Counted from the first letter of the stretch, positions 1-8,147 are shown. The stretch: DNA of 39,418 bases from Streptomyces albiflavescens (GCF_014645835.1 NZ_BMMM01000004.1:493759-533176); one strand, 5' to 3'. The notes: generated by a model not told the origin, from the letters alone. Program-made: numbers and translations.

Positions 1-599
1 ACGCCGGAGGGGGTCACCACCGCGTGGACGGGACGGTCGTGCGGCTCCTCGGGCACCCGCTCGACGACCTCGGTGTCGTACAGGAGCACCACCAGCGCGG
101 GATCGGCCCCCGCACGCTCCAGACGGGCCAGGACGCGGTCGTAGGAGCCCCCGCCGCGTCCCAGGCGCATGCCGCGCGCATCGACGGCGAGACCGGGCAG
201 CAGGACGACGTCGGCGGCCTGGACGGCCTCCGGGCCCAGCCGCTCGCCGGCGGGCTCCAAGAGCGCCATCTTTCCGCCGTGTTGGACCCGTACGAGGGAT
301 CCCTCCCCGGCGTACGCGCCCCAGTCCAGGTCGTTGTCCGCCATCAGGACCGGCAGCAGCACGCGCACGCCCCGCGCGCGAAGCACGTCGAGGAGCGCGA
401 GGGTGCCGGGCTCGCTCCCCACGGAGACGTACGCCGCCACAGTGCGCGCGTGCGCCAGTTCGGGCAGCTCCAGCGCGCGGGCGGCCAGGGCCTCGGCCGT
501 TTTTCGCACGTCATCGGCCGTCAACCCTTTTCTCACCGAGAGGAATCCTCGCCGCAACATTCGCTTGCCAGACTCTGGTTCACGTCCGATGTGACTCAC
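1..599 (-). CDS. 5-formyltetrahydrofolate cyclo-ligase (3' end cut by window edge)
   Basis: Predicted 5,10-methenyltetrahydrofolate synthetase, which uses ATP to convert 5-formyl-THF to 5,10-methenyl-THF in cytosolic one-carbon metabolism. Reading the minus strand gives a protein with the family's C-terminal region, including a segment like RLGRGGGSYDR and the following VVLLYDTEVVERVPEEPHD; the remaining C-terminus lies outside the window. Two starts are possible. GTG at 599 has a GGGAG ribosome site seven bases upstream and gives MSHIGREPESG; ATG at 558-560 gives MLRRGFLSVRKG but has a poor ribosome site. I prefer 599. The gene diverges from galU with about 95 bp between them. The order 5-FCL/galU/moeA is conserved in mycobacteria (Rv0992c-Rv0994, from memory). 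Confidence 0.85.
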   Translation of the reverse strand, partial: MSHIGREPESGKRMLRRGFLSVRKGLTADDVRKTAEALAARALELPELAHARTVAAYVSVGSEPGTLALLDVLRARGVRVLLPVLMADNDLDWGAYAGEGSLVRVQHGGKMALLEPAGERLGPEAVQAADVVLLPGLAVDARGMRLGRGGGSYDRVLARLERAGADPALVVLLYDTEVVERVPEEPHDRPVHAVVTPSG

Positions 600-693
600 A
601 GGTTGCTCCCGTACCCTTCCTCATGCGCTCATATGAGAGCGAATTAACCGGAGCATCAGATTCCGCACATAGCCACCGGTTATGGTTGCGGGC

Positions 694-1596
694 ATGACTG
701 AGTCACACCCCAGGATCAGCAAGGCTGTCATTCCCGCAGCAGGCCTCGGCACCCGGTTCCTGCCGGCCACCAAAGCCACTCCCAAGGAGATGCTGCCGGT
801 CGTCGACAAGCCGGCGATCCAGTACGTGGTCGAAGAGGCCGTGTCGGCGGGTCTTGACGACGTCCTGATGATCACGGGCCGCAACAAGCGCCCCCTCGAG
901 GACCACTTCGACCGCAACTACGAGCTCGAATCGGCGCTCCAGAAGAAGGGCGACGCCGACCGGCTCGCCAAGGTCCAGGAGTCCAGCGACCTCGCCACCA
1001 TGCACTACGTGCGCCAGGGCGACCCCAAGGGCCTCGGCCACGCCGTCCTGTGTGCCGCCCCGCACGTCGGTCACGAGCCCTTCGCCGTGCTCCTGGGTGA
1101 TGACCTGATCGACCCGCGCGACCCCCTGCTCGCGCGCATGGTCGAGGTTCAGGAGCAGCGCGGCGGCAGCGTCATCGCGCTCATGGAGGTCGCGCCCGAA
1201 CAGATCCACCTCTACGGATGTGCCGCCATCGAGGCCACCGACGAGGGCGACCTGGTCAAGGTGACCGGCCTGGTGGAGAAGCCGGACGTCGCGGACGCAC
1301 CCAGCAACTACGCGATCATCGGACGGTACGTCCTCGATCCGCACATCTTCGACATACTGCGCAAGACCGAGCCGGGTCGCGGCGGTGAGATCCAGCTCAC
1401 CGACGCCCTCCAGCAGCTCGCCGACGAGGAGAAGGTCGGCGGCCCCGTGCACGGCGTCGTCTTCAAGGGCCGCCGCTATGACACCGGGGACCGTGGCGAC
1501 TACCTGCGTGCCATTGTCAGACTCGCGTGCGAACGTGAAGACCTGGGCCCGGACTTCCGGACCTGGCTTCGCAGTTACGTAGCCGAGGAGATGTAG
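694..1596 (+). CDS. galU: UTP-glucose-1-phosphate uridylyltransferase
   Basis: Makes UDP-glucose from UTP and glucose-1-phosphate, the sugar donor for cell-envelope glycans and trehalose. The protein is about 300 aa, the normal length. It carries the nucleotidyltransferase signature GLGTRFLPATK at residues 17-27, followed by KEMLPVVDKPAIQYVVEEA, and has VLLGDDLID and GRGGEIQLTDAL further on. An upstream in-frame ATG at 682 would add MVAG, but the 694 start (MTESHPRISKA) fits the family better. No strong ribosome site precedes either ATG. The gene is followed after five bases by glp, so the two are probably cotranscribed. A short palindrome, CTCATATGAG, lies in the divergent intergenic region at 628-637. 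Confidence 0.95.
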   Translation: MTESHPRISKAVIPAAGLGTRFLPATKATPKEMLPVVDKPAIQYVVEEAVSAGLDDVLMITGRNKRPLEDHFDRNYELESALQKKGDADRLAKVQESSDLATMHYVRQGDPKGLGHAVLCAAPHVGHEPFAVLLGDDLIDPRDPLLARMVEVQEQRGGSVIALMEVAPEQIHLYGCAAIEATDEGDLVKVTGLVEKPDVADAPSNYAIIGRYVLDPHIFDILRKTEPGRGGEIQLTDALQQLADEEKVGGPVHGVVFKGRRYDTGDRGDYLRAIVRLACEREDLGPDFRTWLRSYVAEEM

Positions 1597-1601
1597 GGAC
1601 T

Positions 1602-2924
1602 TTGAGCAGCGCCGCGACCCGCACCACCGGCGAGGATCACCTCTGGTCGGTGGACGACCACCTGGAGGACATCCTCGCGACCGTCCGCCCCCTCGAACCC
1701 ATCGAGCTCCAACTCCTCGACGCCCAGGGCTGCGTTCTGGTCGAGGACGTCACGGTGCCGGTCTCCCTGCCGCCGTTCGACAACAGCTCGATGGACGGGT
1801 ACGCGGTCCGGGTCGCCGATGTGGCGGGCGCGAGCGAGGAGTACCCGGCCGTGCTGGTAGTCGTCGGCGACGTCGCGGCCGGCCAGGCCGAGCAGCCCTC
1901 CGTGGGCCCCGGCCAGGCCGTCCGCATCATGACCGGCGCCCCGCTGCCGCCCGGCGCCGAGGCGGTCGTCCCCGTGGAGTGGACCGACGGTGGCCTGGGC
2001 GAGGGTCCGGTCTCCGGGATGCGCGCCCGCAGCGCGGCCCCCGAGGCCGCTTCCGGTCAGGTGCAGGTCCACCGCCCCGCCGAGGCACGCGCGCACGTGC
2101 GCGCGAAGGGCAGCGATGTGAAGGCCGGTGACCGCGCCCTCGAAGCGGGCACCATCCTCGGCCCGCCGCAGATCGGCCTGCTCGCCGCGATCGGCCGCGG
2201 CACCGTACGCGTGCGCCCGCGCCCGCGCGTGGTCGTGCTGTCCACCGGCAGCGAACTGGTTCAGCCCGACGAGGAGTTGGGCGCCGGCCAGATCTACGAC
2301 TCCAACAGCTTCGCCCTGTGCGCCGCCGCCCGCGACGCCGGGGCCATCGCCTACCGGGTGGGTGCGGTCGCCGACGACGCCGCGACGCTTCGCGCCACCA
2401 TCGAGGACCAGCTCATCCGCGCGGACATGCTGGTCACGACGGGCGGTGTGAGCGTCGGCGCGTACGACGTCGTCAAGGAGGCGCTGTCCTCCGTGGGCGA
2501 CGAGGACGAGGCGGGCAGCGGCATCGACTTCCGCAAACTCGCCATGCAGCCCGGCAAGCCCCAGGGTTTCGGCTCCATCGGACCCGACCACACCCCGCTG
2601 CTCGCGCTCCCGGGCAACCCGGTGTCGTCGTACGTCTCCTTCGAGCTGTTCGTGCGCCCCGCGATCCGCACCCTGATGGGTCTGAAGGACATCCACCGGC
2701 CCACGACCAGGGCGACGCTGAAGGCGGACAAGGCGCTGACCTCGCCCGCGGGCCGCCGGCAGTTTCTGCGGGGGACGTACGCGGAGGGCGAGGTGACGCC
2801 CGTCGGCGGCGCCGGATCCCACCTGGTCGCGGCGCTCGCGCACGCCGACGCGCTGATCGTCGTGCCCGAGGACGACACGTCGGTCGAGCCCGGCGCGGAG
2901 GTCGAGGTGGTCCTGCTCGGCTGA
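1602..2924 (+). CDS. glp: gephyrin-like molybdotransferase Glp / MoeA family
   Basis: MoeA/gephyrin family protein of 440 aa. MoeA inserts molybdate into adenylylated molybdopterin. In Corynebacterium a member at the same locus (Glp) has been recruited to the divisome, where its membrane receptor GlpR is the relative of SepX. Conserved motifs are all present: [10 protein letters not shown] near residue 60, [24 protein letters not shown], the DSNS segment, [24 protein letters not shown] and [14 protein letters not shown] see no loss of the Mo-insertase motifs, so the sequence alone does not say whether it is enzymatic, structural or both. The TTG start at 1602 lies five bases after the galU stop. 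An 18-bp direct duplication of the stop region (2909-2926 and 2943-2960) follows the gene. Its neighbours moaC, mogA and sepX support both readings. Confidence 0.93.
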   Translation: MSSAATRTTGEDHLWSVDDHLEDILATVRPLEPIELQLLDAQGCVLVEDVTVPVSLPPFDNSSMDGYAVRVADVAGASEEYPAVLVVVGDVAAGQAEQPSVGPGQAVRIMTGAPLPPGAEAVVPVEWTDGGLGEGPVSGMRARSAAPEAASGQVQVHRPAEARAHVRAKGSDVKAGDRALEAGTILGPPQIGLLAAIGRGTVRVRPRPRVVVLSTGSELVQPDEELGAGQIYDSNSFALCAAARDAGAIAYRVGAVADDAATLRATIEDQLIRADMLVTTGGVSVGAYDVVKEALSSVGDEDEAGSGIDFRKLAMQPGKPQGFGSIGPDHTPLLALPGNPVSSYVSFELFVRPAIRTLMGLKDIHRPTTRATLKADKALTSPAGRRQFLRGTYAEGEVTPVGGAGSHLVAALAHADALIVVPEDDTSVEPGAEVEVVLLG

Positions 2925-3043
2925 GCTGCCGGGGCCCGAGAGGGTCCTGCTCGGCTGAGCACCCCGGGTTGGCGGTAGCGTGTCGCGCACAACAGGCCCA
3001 CGCGCCGCACTGCCAAGGGCCCGGACCGGGAGCGCCCACGCAC

Positions 3044-3556
3044 ATGACTGTTCCGTCCCGGGGGGAGACCCCCGGACCCCCTGAGCAGGACCGACTGACA
3101 CACATCGACGAGGCGGGCGCCGCCCGCATGGTCGACGTGTCCGGGAAGGACGTGACCGCGCGCACCGCGAGCGCCAGCGGACGCGTCCTGGTCTCACCCC
3201 GGGTGGTCGAGCTGCTGCGCGGCGAGGGGGTCCCCAAGGGCGACGCCCTCGCCACCGCGCGCATCGCGGGCATCATGGGCGCCAAGCGCACGCCGGACCT
3301 GATCCCGCTGTGCCACCCCTTGTCGGTGTCGGGTGTCAAGATTGATCTGTCGGTCGCGGACGACGCCGTCGAGATCCTCGCCACCGTGAAGACCACCGAC
3401 CGTACGGGTGTCGAGATGGAAGCCCTCACCGCGGTCAGCGTGGCGGCCCTCACCGTGATCGACATGGTCAAGGCGGTCGACAAGGGGGCGGTCATCACGG
3501 ACGTGAGGGTGGAAGAGAAGACGGGCGGGAAGTCGGGCGACTGGAGCCGGGCATGA
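3044..3556 (+). CDS. moaC: cyclic pyranopterin monophosphate synthase MoaC
   Basis: Converts 3',8-cyclo-7,8-dihydro-GTP to cyclic pyranopterin monophosphate, the first stable intermediate of molybdenum cofactor synthesis. The 170-aa product has the family motifs [34 protein letters not shown] and [12 protein letters not shown] 3044 is the first suitable start. It gives an N-terminus ([17 protein letters not shown]) roughly ten residues longer than I expect for the family, and the extra part coincides with a GC palindrome at 3058-3075 (7-bp arms, GAGA loop), so a repeat may have inserted near the start codon. The stop overlaps the mogA start in an ATGA, which indicates translational coupling. 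Confidence 0.93.
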   Translation: MTVPSRGETPGPPEQDRLTHIDEAGAARMVDVSGKDVTARTASASGRVLVSPRVVELLRGEGVPKGDALATARIAGIMGAKRTPDLIPLCHPLSVSGVKIDLSVADDAVEILATVKTTDRTGVEMEALTAVSVAALTVIDMVKAVDKGAVITDVRVEEKTGGKSGDWSRA

Positions 3557-4065
3557 CGCCATCGTCGTATCGAGCCCTGGTGGTCACGGCCTCCAACCGC
3601 GCCGCCGCCGGGGTCTACGAGGACAAGGGCGGTCCCCTGATCGCCGAGGGGCTCGCGAAGTTCGGCTTCGTGGTGGACGGACCTCAGGTCGTCCCCGACG
3701 GCGACCCGGTCGAGGCCGCCCTGCGCGCGGGCACCGACGCCGGGTATGACGTCATCGTGACCACCGGTGGTACGGGGATCTCGCCGACCGACCGGACGCC
3801 CGAGGCGACGCGGCGGGTGCTCGACCACGAGGTGCCGGGCATTCCCGAGGCCATCAGGGCGTTCGGAAGAGAGAAGGTGCCGACGGCGGCGCTGTCCCGG
3901 GGGCTCGCCGGAGTCGCGGGACGGACGCTGATCGTCAACCTGCCGGGCTCCACCGGCGGGGTGAAGGACGGCCTCGCCGTCCTGGAGCCCCTCCTGATCC
4001 ACGCCGTCGACCAGATCCGCGGCGGCGACCACTCCAGACCCAATGGCAGTGGGGGTGCGAGCTGA
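3553..4065 (+). CDS. MogA/MoaB family molybdopterin adenylyltransferase
   Basis: Predicted to adenylylate molybdopterin to MPT-AMP, the substrate that MoeA-type proteins use for metal insertion. The 170-aa protein shows the MoCF-binding fold motifs: an N-terminal [13 protein letters not shown] strand, [26 protein letters not shown] near residues 66-84, and a C-terminal [14 protein letters not shown] (the usual PGSP/PGSxxGxK loop). It starts four bases inside moaC (ATGA) and ends in a TGA overlapping a possible CTG start of the next gene. The glp-moaC-mogA order puts three consecutive Moco steps in one transcript. MogA and MoaB cannot be told apart by sequence alone. Confidence 0.9.
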   Translation: MTPSSYRALVVTASNRAAAGVYEDKGGPLIAEGLAKFGFVVDGPQVVPDGDPVEAALRAGTDAGYDVIVTTGGTGISPTDRTPEATRRVLDHEVPGIPEAIRAFGREKVPTAALSRGLAGVAGRTLIVNLPGSTGGVKDGLAVLEPLLIHAVDQIRGGDHSRPNGSGGAS

Positions 4066-4091
4066 ACAGCCCATCCTGGCCCGTCGAGCTG

Positions 4092-4748
4092 GTGGACGGC
4101 GATGTCGTCCTCCGGCCCATAAAGCTGCGCGATCAGCGGGCCTGGCGCGAGGTCAACCGGCGCAACCGGGACTGGCTGCGGCCCTGGGAGGCGACCATCC
4201 CGCCGCCCACCCCCAGTGGTCCCATCGCGCACCGGCCGACCTACCGCCAGATGGTCCGGCATCTGCGCGCGGAGGCCAACGCGGGCCGCATGCTGCCCTT
4301 CGTGATCGAGTACCAGGGGCGGCTCGTCGGGCAGCTGACGGTCGCCGGGATCACCTGGGGCTCGATGTGTTCCGGGCACATCGGCTACTGGGTGGACCAG
4401 GGCGTCGCGGGCCGCGGAGTGATGCCGACGGCCGTGGCGCTGGTGACCGACCACTGCTTCCGCACCGTCGGACTGCACCGCATCGAAGTCTGTATTCGCC
4501 CCGAGAACGGGCCGAGCCGCCGGGTCGTGGAGAAACTCGGATTCCGTGAGGAAGGGCTTCGTCCACGTTATCTCCACATCGACGGGGCCTGGCGCGACCA
4601 TCTCGTGTACGCGCTCACCGCCGAAGAGGTGCCCGAGGGGCTGCTCGGACGTTGGCGCCGGGCGCGCTCGGCGCAGACCCGCTCGGAGCAGGTGGGATCC
4701 GAGCAGGCGGGTTCGCAAAACCAGAGCAAGCCGGGGAACGCCGGTTAA
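4092..4748 (+). CDS. GNAT family N-acetyltransferase (RimJ/RimL type)
   Basis: Predicted acetyl-CoA-dependent protein acetyltransferase. The family contains the ribosomal-protein acetylases RimJ and RimL, but the substrate here is unknown. The 218-aa product has VVLRPIKLRDQRAWREVN at the N-terminus, a central GHIGYWVDQGVAGRGV segment matching the acetyl-CoA loop (Q/R-x-x-G-x-G/A), and ENGPSRRVVEKLGFREEG. GTG 4092 is the first conventional start, but the frame is open upstream and CTG at 4062 would begin a longer form ([13 protein letters not shown]) in a CTGA overlap with mogA, with a GGGGG ribosome-site-like run six bases before it. The real start may be 4062. The position equals Rv0995 (rimJ) in the mycobacterial cluster. 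The C-terminal tail after residue 185 is Ser/Gln-rich and probably disordered. Confidence 0.85.
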   Translation: MDGDVVLRPIKLRDQRAWREVNRRNRDWLRPWEATIPPPTPSGPIAHRPTYRQMVRHLRAEANAGRMLPFVIEYQGRLVGQLTVAGITWGSMCSGHIGYWVDQGVAGRGVMPTAVALVTDHCFRTVGLHRIEVCIRPENGPSRRVVEKLGFREEGLRPRYLHIDGAWRDHLVYALTAEEVPEGLLGRWRRARSAQTRSEQVGSEQAGSQNQSKPGNAG

Positions 4749-4767
4749 TTGAATAGATGTTCGAAAT

Positions 4768-4784
4768 TGATCGATCGGCGATCA
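4768..4784. promoter_or_regulatory. inverted repeat in the sepX upstream region
   Basis: TGATCG-N5-CGATCA is a perfect 6-bp dyad in the 187-bp gap between the GNAT gene and sepX. The gap is clearly AT-richer than its surroundings and includes an A-tract near 4848-4856, which suggests a promoter region. A TTGGCA at 4895-4900 and TACCGT at 4923-4928 are possible promoter elements, but their spacing (22 bp) is not canonical. A GACAC pentamer, the core of the WhiA site, is at 4880-4884, but it is too short to mean much alone. No regulator can be named. Confidence 0.35.
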
Positions 4785-4935
4785 CCTTGAGTCCGTCTCC
4801 GGTCATTGAATTCACGGTCCCGGCAGCCTGCTGATCGCATCGTTCACAAAAAAAGCTCGAAATATCAGCCAGATCGTGCGACACACCGGCTCAATTGGCA
4901 GATGGCCTCACGCAAACCCCTCTACCGTGTGAGGC

Positions 4936-6225
4936 GTGAGCAGCAGTGGCCTCATCTACGCAGTCATCGTCGGGGCCTGGGCCGCCTACTTGGTGCCGAT
5001 GTGGCTCCGTAGGCAGGACGAGCTGAACGAAGCCCGTCCGACGGAACGCTTCAGTACCGCCATCCGGCTGCTGTCCGGACGGGCGGGTATGGAGCGCCGG
5101 TACGCCAAGGACCTGCGGGCGCGCTCCGCCGAGGAGGGGGAGTTCAGCGCCGACCCGGACGGCGTCACCGATTCGGTGGACGTCCGGGCCTTCGCCATGC
5201 CTCCGACCCGGCCGCAGACGCAGGTCCAGCACCGGCCGCAGGTGCAGGAGCGGGTTCAGCCGCCGTCCCCGGCGCATTCGGAGACGGCGCCTCCGGCGGC
5301 CGCCAGGGGGGCCGCGCACGAGGCCCCGGGCGCCGCCAGACCCGTACCCCAGCAGGTGGCCAAGTCCGTACCGCAGCAATCGGCCCCGTCCGCGGCGAAG
5401 TCATCGGCCCCATCCGCGCCGAAGCCGTCGGCCAAGTCCGCGTCCCGGCGTGTGCCGGGCGCGCGGCGTGGTTCTTCGGCGGAGGCCGCAGCGCGTGCCC
5501 GGCGCTCGAAGGTGCTCGCGCGCCGACGGCGTACGACGGTGATGATCTTCCTCGCCTTCACACTCGGCGCGATCGTCGCGGCCGTGGGCGGGCTCGCCTT
5601 CCTGTGGGCGCCCGGCGTGCCCGCAGTGATGCTGAGCGCGTACATCGTGTACTTGCGGGCCCAGGAGCGGCGCCGCTTCACCTACACGATGGACCGGCGG
5701 CGGGCCGAGGCCGCGGCGCAGCGGCTGCGGGAGCGGCAGCCGCGCCGACGGCCGACCGTCGACCCCGGAGCCGACGAGCCGGACGAGGGACCGGAGCCTG
5801 CGGCCGACCCCGGCCTCTCCGCGCTCGCCGCCGACCGCCGCGCGCTCGTCGAGCAGACCGACCACGCGGAGTGGGTCGACCAGCAGCGCGAGCGCCAACG
5901 CGGTCCCGGCCAGGGCGACAGCTGGGATCCGGTGCCGGTTCCGCTGCCGACGTACGTGACCGCTCCGGTCGCGCCCAGGGCCACGCCCAGCGTCGACCTG
6001 GGGGCGCCGGACGCGTGGAGCTCCGCGCGCTCCAGCACCGTGGAACCGTCCGCGCCGGAGGTCGAGCCGGCCGCCGAGGAGCCGTCCGACGAGGCGGAGG
6101 CCGGCGACGACGGCCGCTGTGACGCGCGTCGCGCCGCGTCCGCCCGGCGCGCCCGCGAGCGCGGTCGTACGCCGCTCTTCGACCAGTACGAGGACGGGGA
6201 ACGGCCGCGCGCGGCCAATGAGTGA
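4936..6225 (+). CDS. sepX: divisome membrane protein SepX/GlpR
   Basis: Membrane protein needed for normal septation in Streptomyces (SepX) and the receptor of the gephyrin-like Glp in Corynebacterium (GlpR). The 429-aa product opens with MSSSGLIYAVIVGAWAAYLV, a transmembrane helix at residues 5-23. A conserved charged block with ERFSTAIRLLSGR and MERRYAKDLR follows. Next comes a long Ala/Pro/Ser-rich linker (about 75-175), then a basic stretch and a hairpin of two membrane helices at about 200-242. The C-terminal 180 residues are charged and low-complexity. The GTG start at 4936 directly follows GTGAGGC. It lies in the same neighbourhood as glp, as in mycobacteria (Rv0994/Rv0996, from memory). 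The name is by family resemblance and position. Confidence 0.88.
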   Translation: MSSSGLIYAVIVGAWAAYLVPMWLRRQDELNEARPTERFSTAIRLLSGRAGMERRYAKDLRARSAEEGEFSADPDGVTDSVDVRAFAMPPTRPQTQVQHRPQVQERVQPPSPAHSETAPPAAARGAAHEAPGAARPVPQQVAKSVPQQSAPSAAKSSAPSAPKPSAKSASRRVPGARRGSSAEAAARARRSKVLARRRRTTVMIFLAFTLGAIVAAVGGLAFLWAPGVPAVMLSAYIVYLRAQERRRFTYTMDRRRAEAAAQRLRERQPRRRPTVDPGADEPDEGPEPAADPGLSALAADRRALVEQTDHAEWVDQQRERQRGPGQGDSWDPVPVPLPTYVTAPVAPRATPSVDLGAPDAWSSARSSTVEPSAPEVEPAAEEPSDEAEAGDDGRCDARRAASARRARERGRTPLFDQYEDGERPRAANE

Positions 6226-6239
6226 CGGGTGTGACGACG

Positions 6240-6271
6240 GGGGCTCGGGAGCCCCTGGCTGACCAGCCAGG
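6240..6271. terminator. double hairpin after sepX
   Basis: Two adjacent hairpins follow the sepX stop. GGGGCTC/GAGCCCC at 6240-6255 abuts CCTGGCTG-AC-CAGCCAGG at 6254-6271. There is no T-run, as is usual for terminators in this GC range. They probably separate sepX from the tRNA gene. Confidence 0.6.
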
Positions 6272-6278
6272 AACGGAT

Positions 6279-6308
6279 TTCCGAGCACCTCGATGGGGAT
6301 GCTAGAGT
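6279..6308 (+). promoter_or_regulatory. candidate promoter of the tRNA-Ala gene
   Basis: TTCCGA at 6279-6284 and TAGAGT at 6303-6308, 18 bp apart, resemble -35 and -10 hexamers of the main vegetative sigma factor. They would start RNA a few bases before the mature tRNA 5' end at 6323. Pattern-based only. Confidence 0.45.
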
Positions 6309-6322
6309 TTCACTCGTTGCAA

Positions 6323-6396
6323 GGGCCTGTGGCGCAGTCCGGTAGCGCACCTCGTTCGCATCGAGGGGGCCAGGGGTTCAAATCCCCTCAGGTCCA
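6323..6396 (+). tRNA. tRNA-Ala (anticodon CGC)
   Basis: A full cloverleaf can be drawn: acceptor GGGCCTG/CAGGTCC, D stem GCGC/GCGC, anticodon stem CCTCG/CGAGG with loop TTCGCAT (anticodon CGC, reading GCG), and T stem AGGGG/CCCCT with loop TTCAAAT. The third acceptor pair is G-T, the G3:U70 wobble that marks alanine tRNAs, which confirms the identity independently of the anticodon. CCA is not encoded; the discriminator is A6396. No duplicated 3' end of the tRNA was seen elsewhere in the window, so there is no sign of an integrated element using it as an attachment site. Confidence 0.95.
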
Positions 6397-6437
6397 CGCA
6401 GCGACTGTTCTTGAGGTAAATCGGGGACAGTTGACGA

Positions 6438-6470
6438 GATCCCGTCCGATCTGATTGATCGGGCGGGATC
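6438..6470 (+). terminator. strong hairpin after tRNA-Ala
   Basis: A 14-bp stem (6438-6451 with 6457-6470; one G-T pair) with loop TGATT is followed by TTTGCTTTCC. It fits an intrinsic terminator for the tRNA transcript and separates it from the MFS gene. Confidence 0.85.
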
Positions 6471-6555
6471 TTTGCTTTCCCGGGCTGTCGACAACTCGTT
6501 CCCGACCTGCGGTCGTTGTCGTAAGGTGCTCGCTGCGCCGAACTCGAGGGAGAGC

Positions 6556-7872
6556 ATGGAGACCGCAGCGGAGTTATCGACGGCCCGTGCGGCGCCCCTG
6601 AGGATCCCGGCGTTCCGGCGGTTCGTGCTGGCCAACCTGATCTCGGTCACCGGGTCCGCGATCGCGCCGCTCGCGCTCGCCTATTCCGTGATCGAGCAGG
6701 GCGGCGGAGCCGGGGCCCTCGGCCTGGTGCTCGCCACGAACACCGTTCCGACCGTCGCCTTCCTCGTCGCGGGCGGAGTCCTCGCGGACCGTCTGTCCAG
6801 GAGCCGGATCCTCTTCCTCGGCAACCTGCTGGCGGCCGCGGCCCAGGGGACACTGGCCGCGACCGTCGCCACCGGCCACGCGACGACCACCTCCATCGCC
6901 CTCTGCGGCTTCGCCTCGGGAACCGCGGTGGCCTTCACGATGCCCGCCGCCCAGGGCGCCGTGAGCCAGATCATCCCCCAAGAGCACCTGCAGCAGGCCA
7001 ATGCCCTGCTCAGACTTCCGAGCAACGCGGTCAAGGTAGTCGGCCCCGTCATCGGCGGCCTCGTCGTCGCGGCCGCCGGTCCGTCCTGGGCCCTGGCCTG
7101 GGACGCGCTCACCTTCGCCGCCGCGGCCCTGCTGCTGCTCGGCCTGCGCCTGGATGCTCCGATCACCGCCGGCAGCGCGCTCGGCGATCTGCGAGCGGGG
7201 TGGACCGGTTTCTGGTCGCGCACCTGGCTGTGGACCTACACGGCCGCCGGAACCGTCCTCGTCGCCGCATGGCTGGCCGGCTTCCAGCTCCTTGGGCCGG
7301 TCGTCGCGGCGGACCAGTACGCGGGCGCACGGGACTGGGGACTGGTCCAGGCCGCCTTCGCGTCGGGGCTGCTGGCCGGGACACTGGTGTGCCTACGGTG
7401 GCGCCCGCACCGGTTGCTGGCCGTGGCCGTCGCCACCGCTTCCGCCCTCGCGCTGCCCCTGGTCGCCATGGGGTGGGGGCTGCCGCTGCCGTCGGTGCTG
7501 CTCGCCGCCCTGCTCGCGGGGATCGGGCTCGATGTCGCGATCGTCGCGTGGACCACGGCCTTCCAGCAACACGTACCTCACGCCGAGTTGGGACGCATGA
7601 GCGCGTTCAACAGCGTCGGGGAACTCCTCGCCATTCCCTTCGGCTACCTGATCACCGCTCTCGCCGTCCACACCTGGGACGACCGGACGGTGCTCATGGC
7701 GTGCGCCGGCCTCATCGTGGCCGCTGCCGTCCTCAACCTGTGCGTCCCGGACGTCTACCGCATCAACCGCCTTCCGGGAGACGACCAAGGGGCGCGGAAG
7801 GGCTCAATCCCCTTGGCCGACGCCGGTCATGACGAGGTCCGGGAGGACGGCGAGGGCCGGGTCGCGGGTTAG
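6556..7872 (+). CDS. MFS transporter (exporter type) with TTA codon
   Basis: Predicted 438-aa major facilitator, probably a drug or siderophore exporter of the MFS_3/EntS-like group. The order is IPAFRRFVLANLISVTGSAIAPLALAY (helix 1), a GVLADRLSRSRIL loop matching the conserved D-R-x-G/S-R motif between helices 2 and 3, about 12 hydrophobic segments, and AELGRMSAFNSVGELLAIPFGYL late in the protein. ATG 6556 is chosen because GAGGGAG precedes it; the frame is open further upstream. Codon 7 is TTA (6574-6576), the codon read by the bldA tRNA, so translation may be limited to late growth. The stop TAG (7870-7872) overlaps the end of a small inverted-repeat element. With the tRNA upstream and the element downstream, the gene looks like an accessory insertion into the core region. 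The substrate is unknown. Confidence 0.88.
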   Translation: METAAELSTARAAPLRIPAFRRFVLANLISVTGSAIAPLALAYSVIEQGGGAGALGLVLATNTVPTVAFLVAGGVLADRLSRSRILFLGNLLAAAAQGTLAATVATGHATTTSIALCGFASGTAVAFTMPAAQGAVSQIIPQEHLQQANALLRLPSNAVKVVGPVIGGLVVAAAGPSWALAWDALTFAAAALLLLGLRLDAPITAGSALGDLRAGWTGFWSRTWLWTYTAAGTVLVAAWLAGFQLLGPVVAADQYAGARDWGLVQAAFASGLLAGTLVCLRWRPHRLLAVAVATASALALPLVAMGWGLPLPSVLLAALLAGIGLDVAIVAWTTAFQQHVPHAELGRMSAFNSVGELLAIPFGYLITALAVHTWDDRTVLMACAGLIVAAAVLNLCVPDVYRINRLPGDDQGARKGSIPLADAGHDEVREDGEGRVAG

Positions 7873-8074
7873 GGGGCTTCTGATGGATCTCCGCGGCGTC
7901 GCGACGCCCGGCACGCACTCTCGCCGCACCGGACAAAAGCCCTAGTAGCTCCTCCCCCCACGCTCGGCTTCGCTCGCGCGGGGGGACCCCCATCGAGGAC
8001 TTCCGCCCGGCACGCCGCGAGCACGCACCGAACGCCGCTCCTTCTTCCACGGAGATCCATCAGAAACCCCCTAG
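7869..8074 (+). mobile_element. small non-autonomous inverted-repeat element (MITE-like), copy 1
   Basis: 206-bp element with no gene of its own. Its ends are imperfect inverted repeats of about 26 bp, each with a run of G, then TTCTGATGGATCTCCG reading inward, and each is preceded by TA. It is nearly the same sequence as 28004-28240, which lies in the opposite orientation. A TA dinucleotide at both borders suggests a 2-bp target duplication, as in IS630/Tc1-mariner or the IS427 group of IS5 elements. An internal GC palindromic repeat (about 7950-7997) is itself found elsewhere in the window. The left end supplies the TAG stop of the MFS gene; the right end lies 74 bp from the stop of the convergent GNAT gene. 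The family assignment is inference; no transposase is present in the window. Confidence 0.8.
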
Positions 8075-8147
8075 CGCGGGCGCCGGTGACCGTCGGTTCG
8101 GGGTTGGCCGAGGGGCGCCCTCAGGCGGTCGCGCCGCGATCGGAGAA

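Noticed and set aside
7869..8074. The inverted-repeat element as an intrinsic terminator or ncRNA gene only.
   Set aside because: The near-full-length second copy 20 kb away, with TA borders and opposite orientation, indicates a mobile element, although it may also terminate transcription.
6323..8147. An integrative element using the tRNA-Ala gene as attachment site.
   Set aside because: There is no integrase and no repeated tRNA 3' end downstream; only the MFS gene and the small inverted-repeat element follow.
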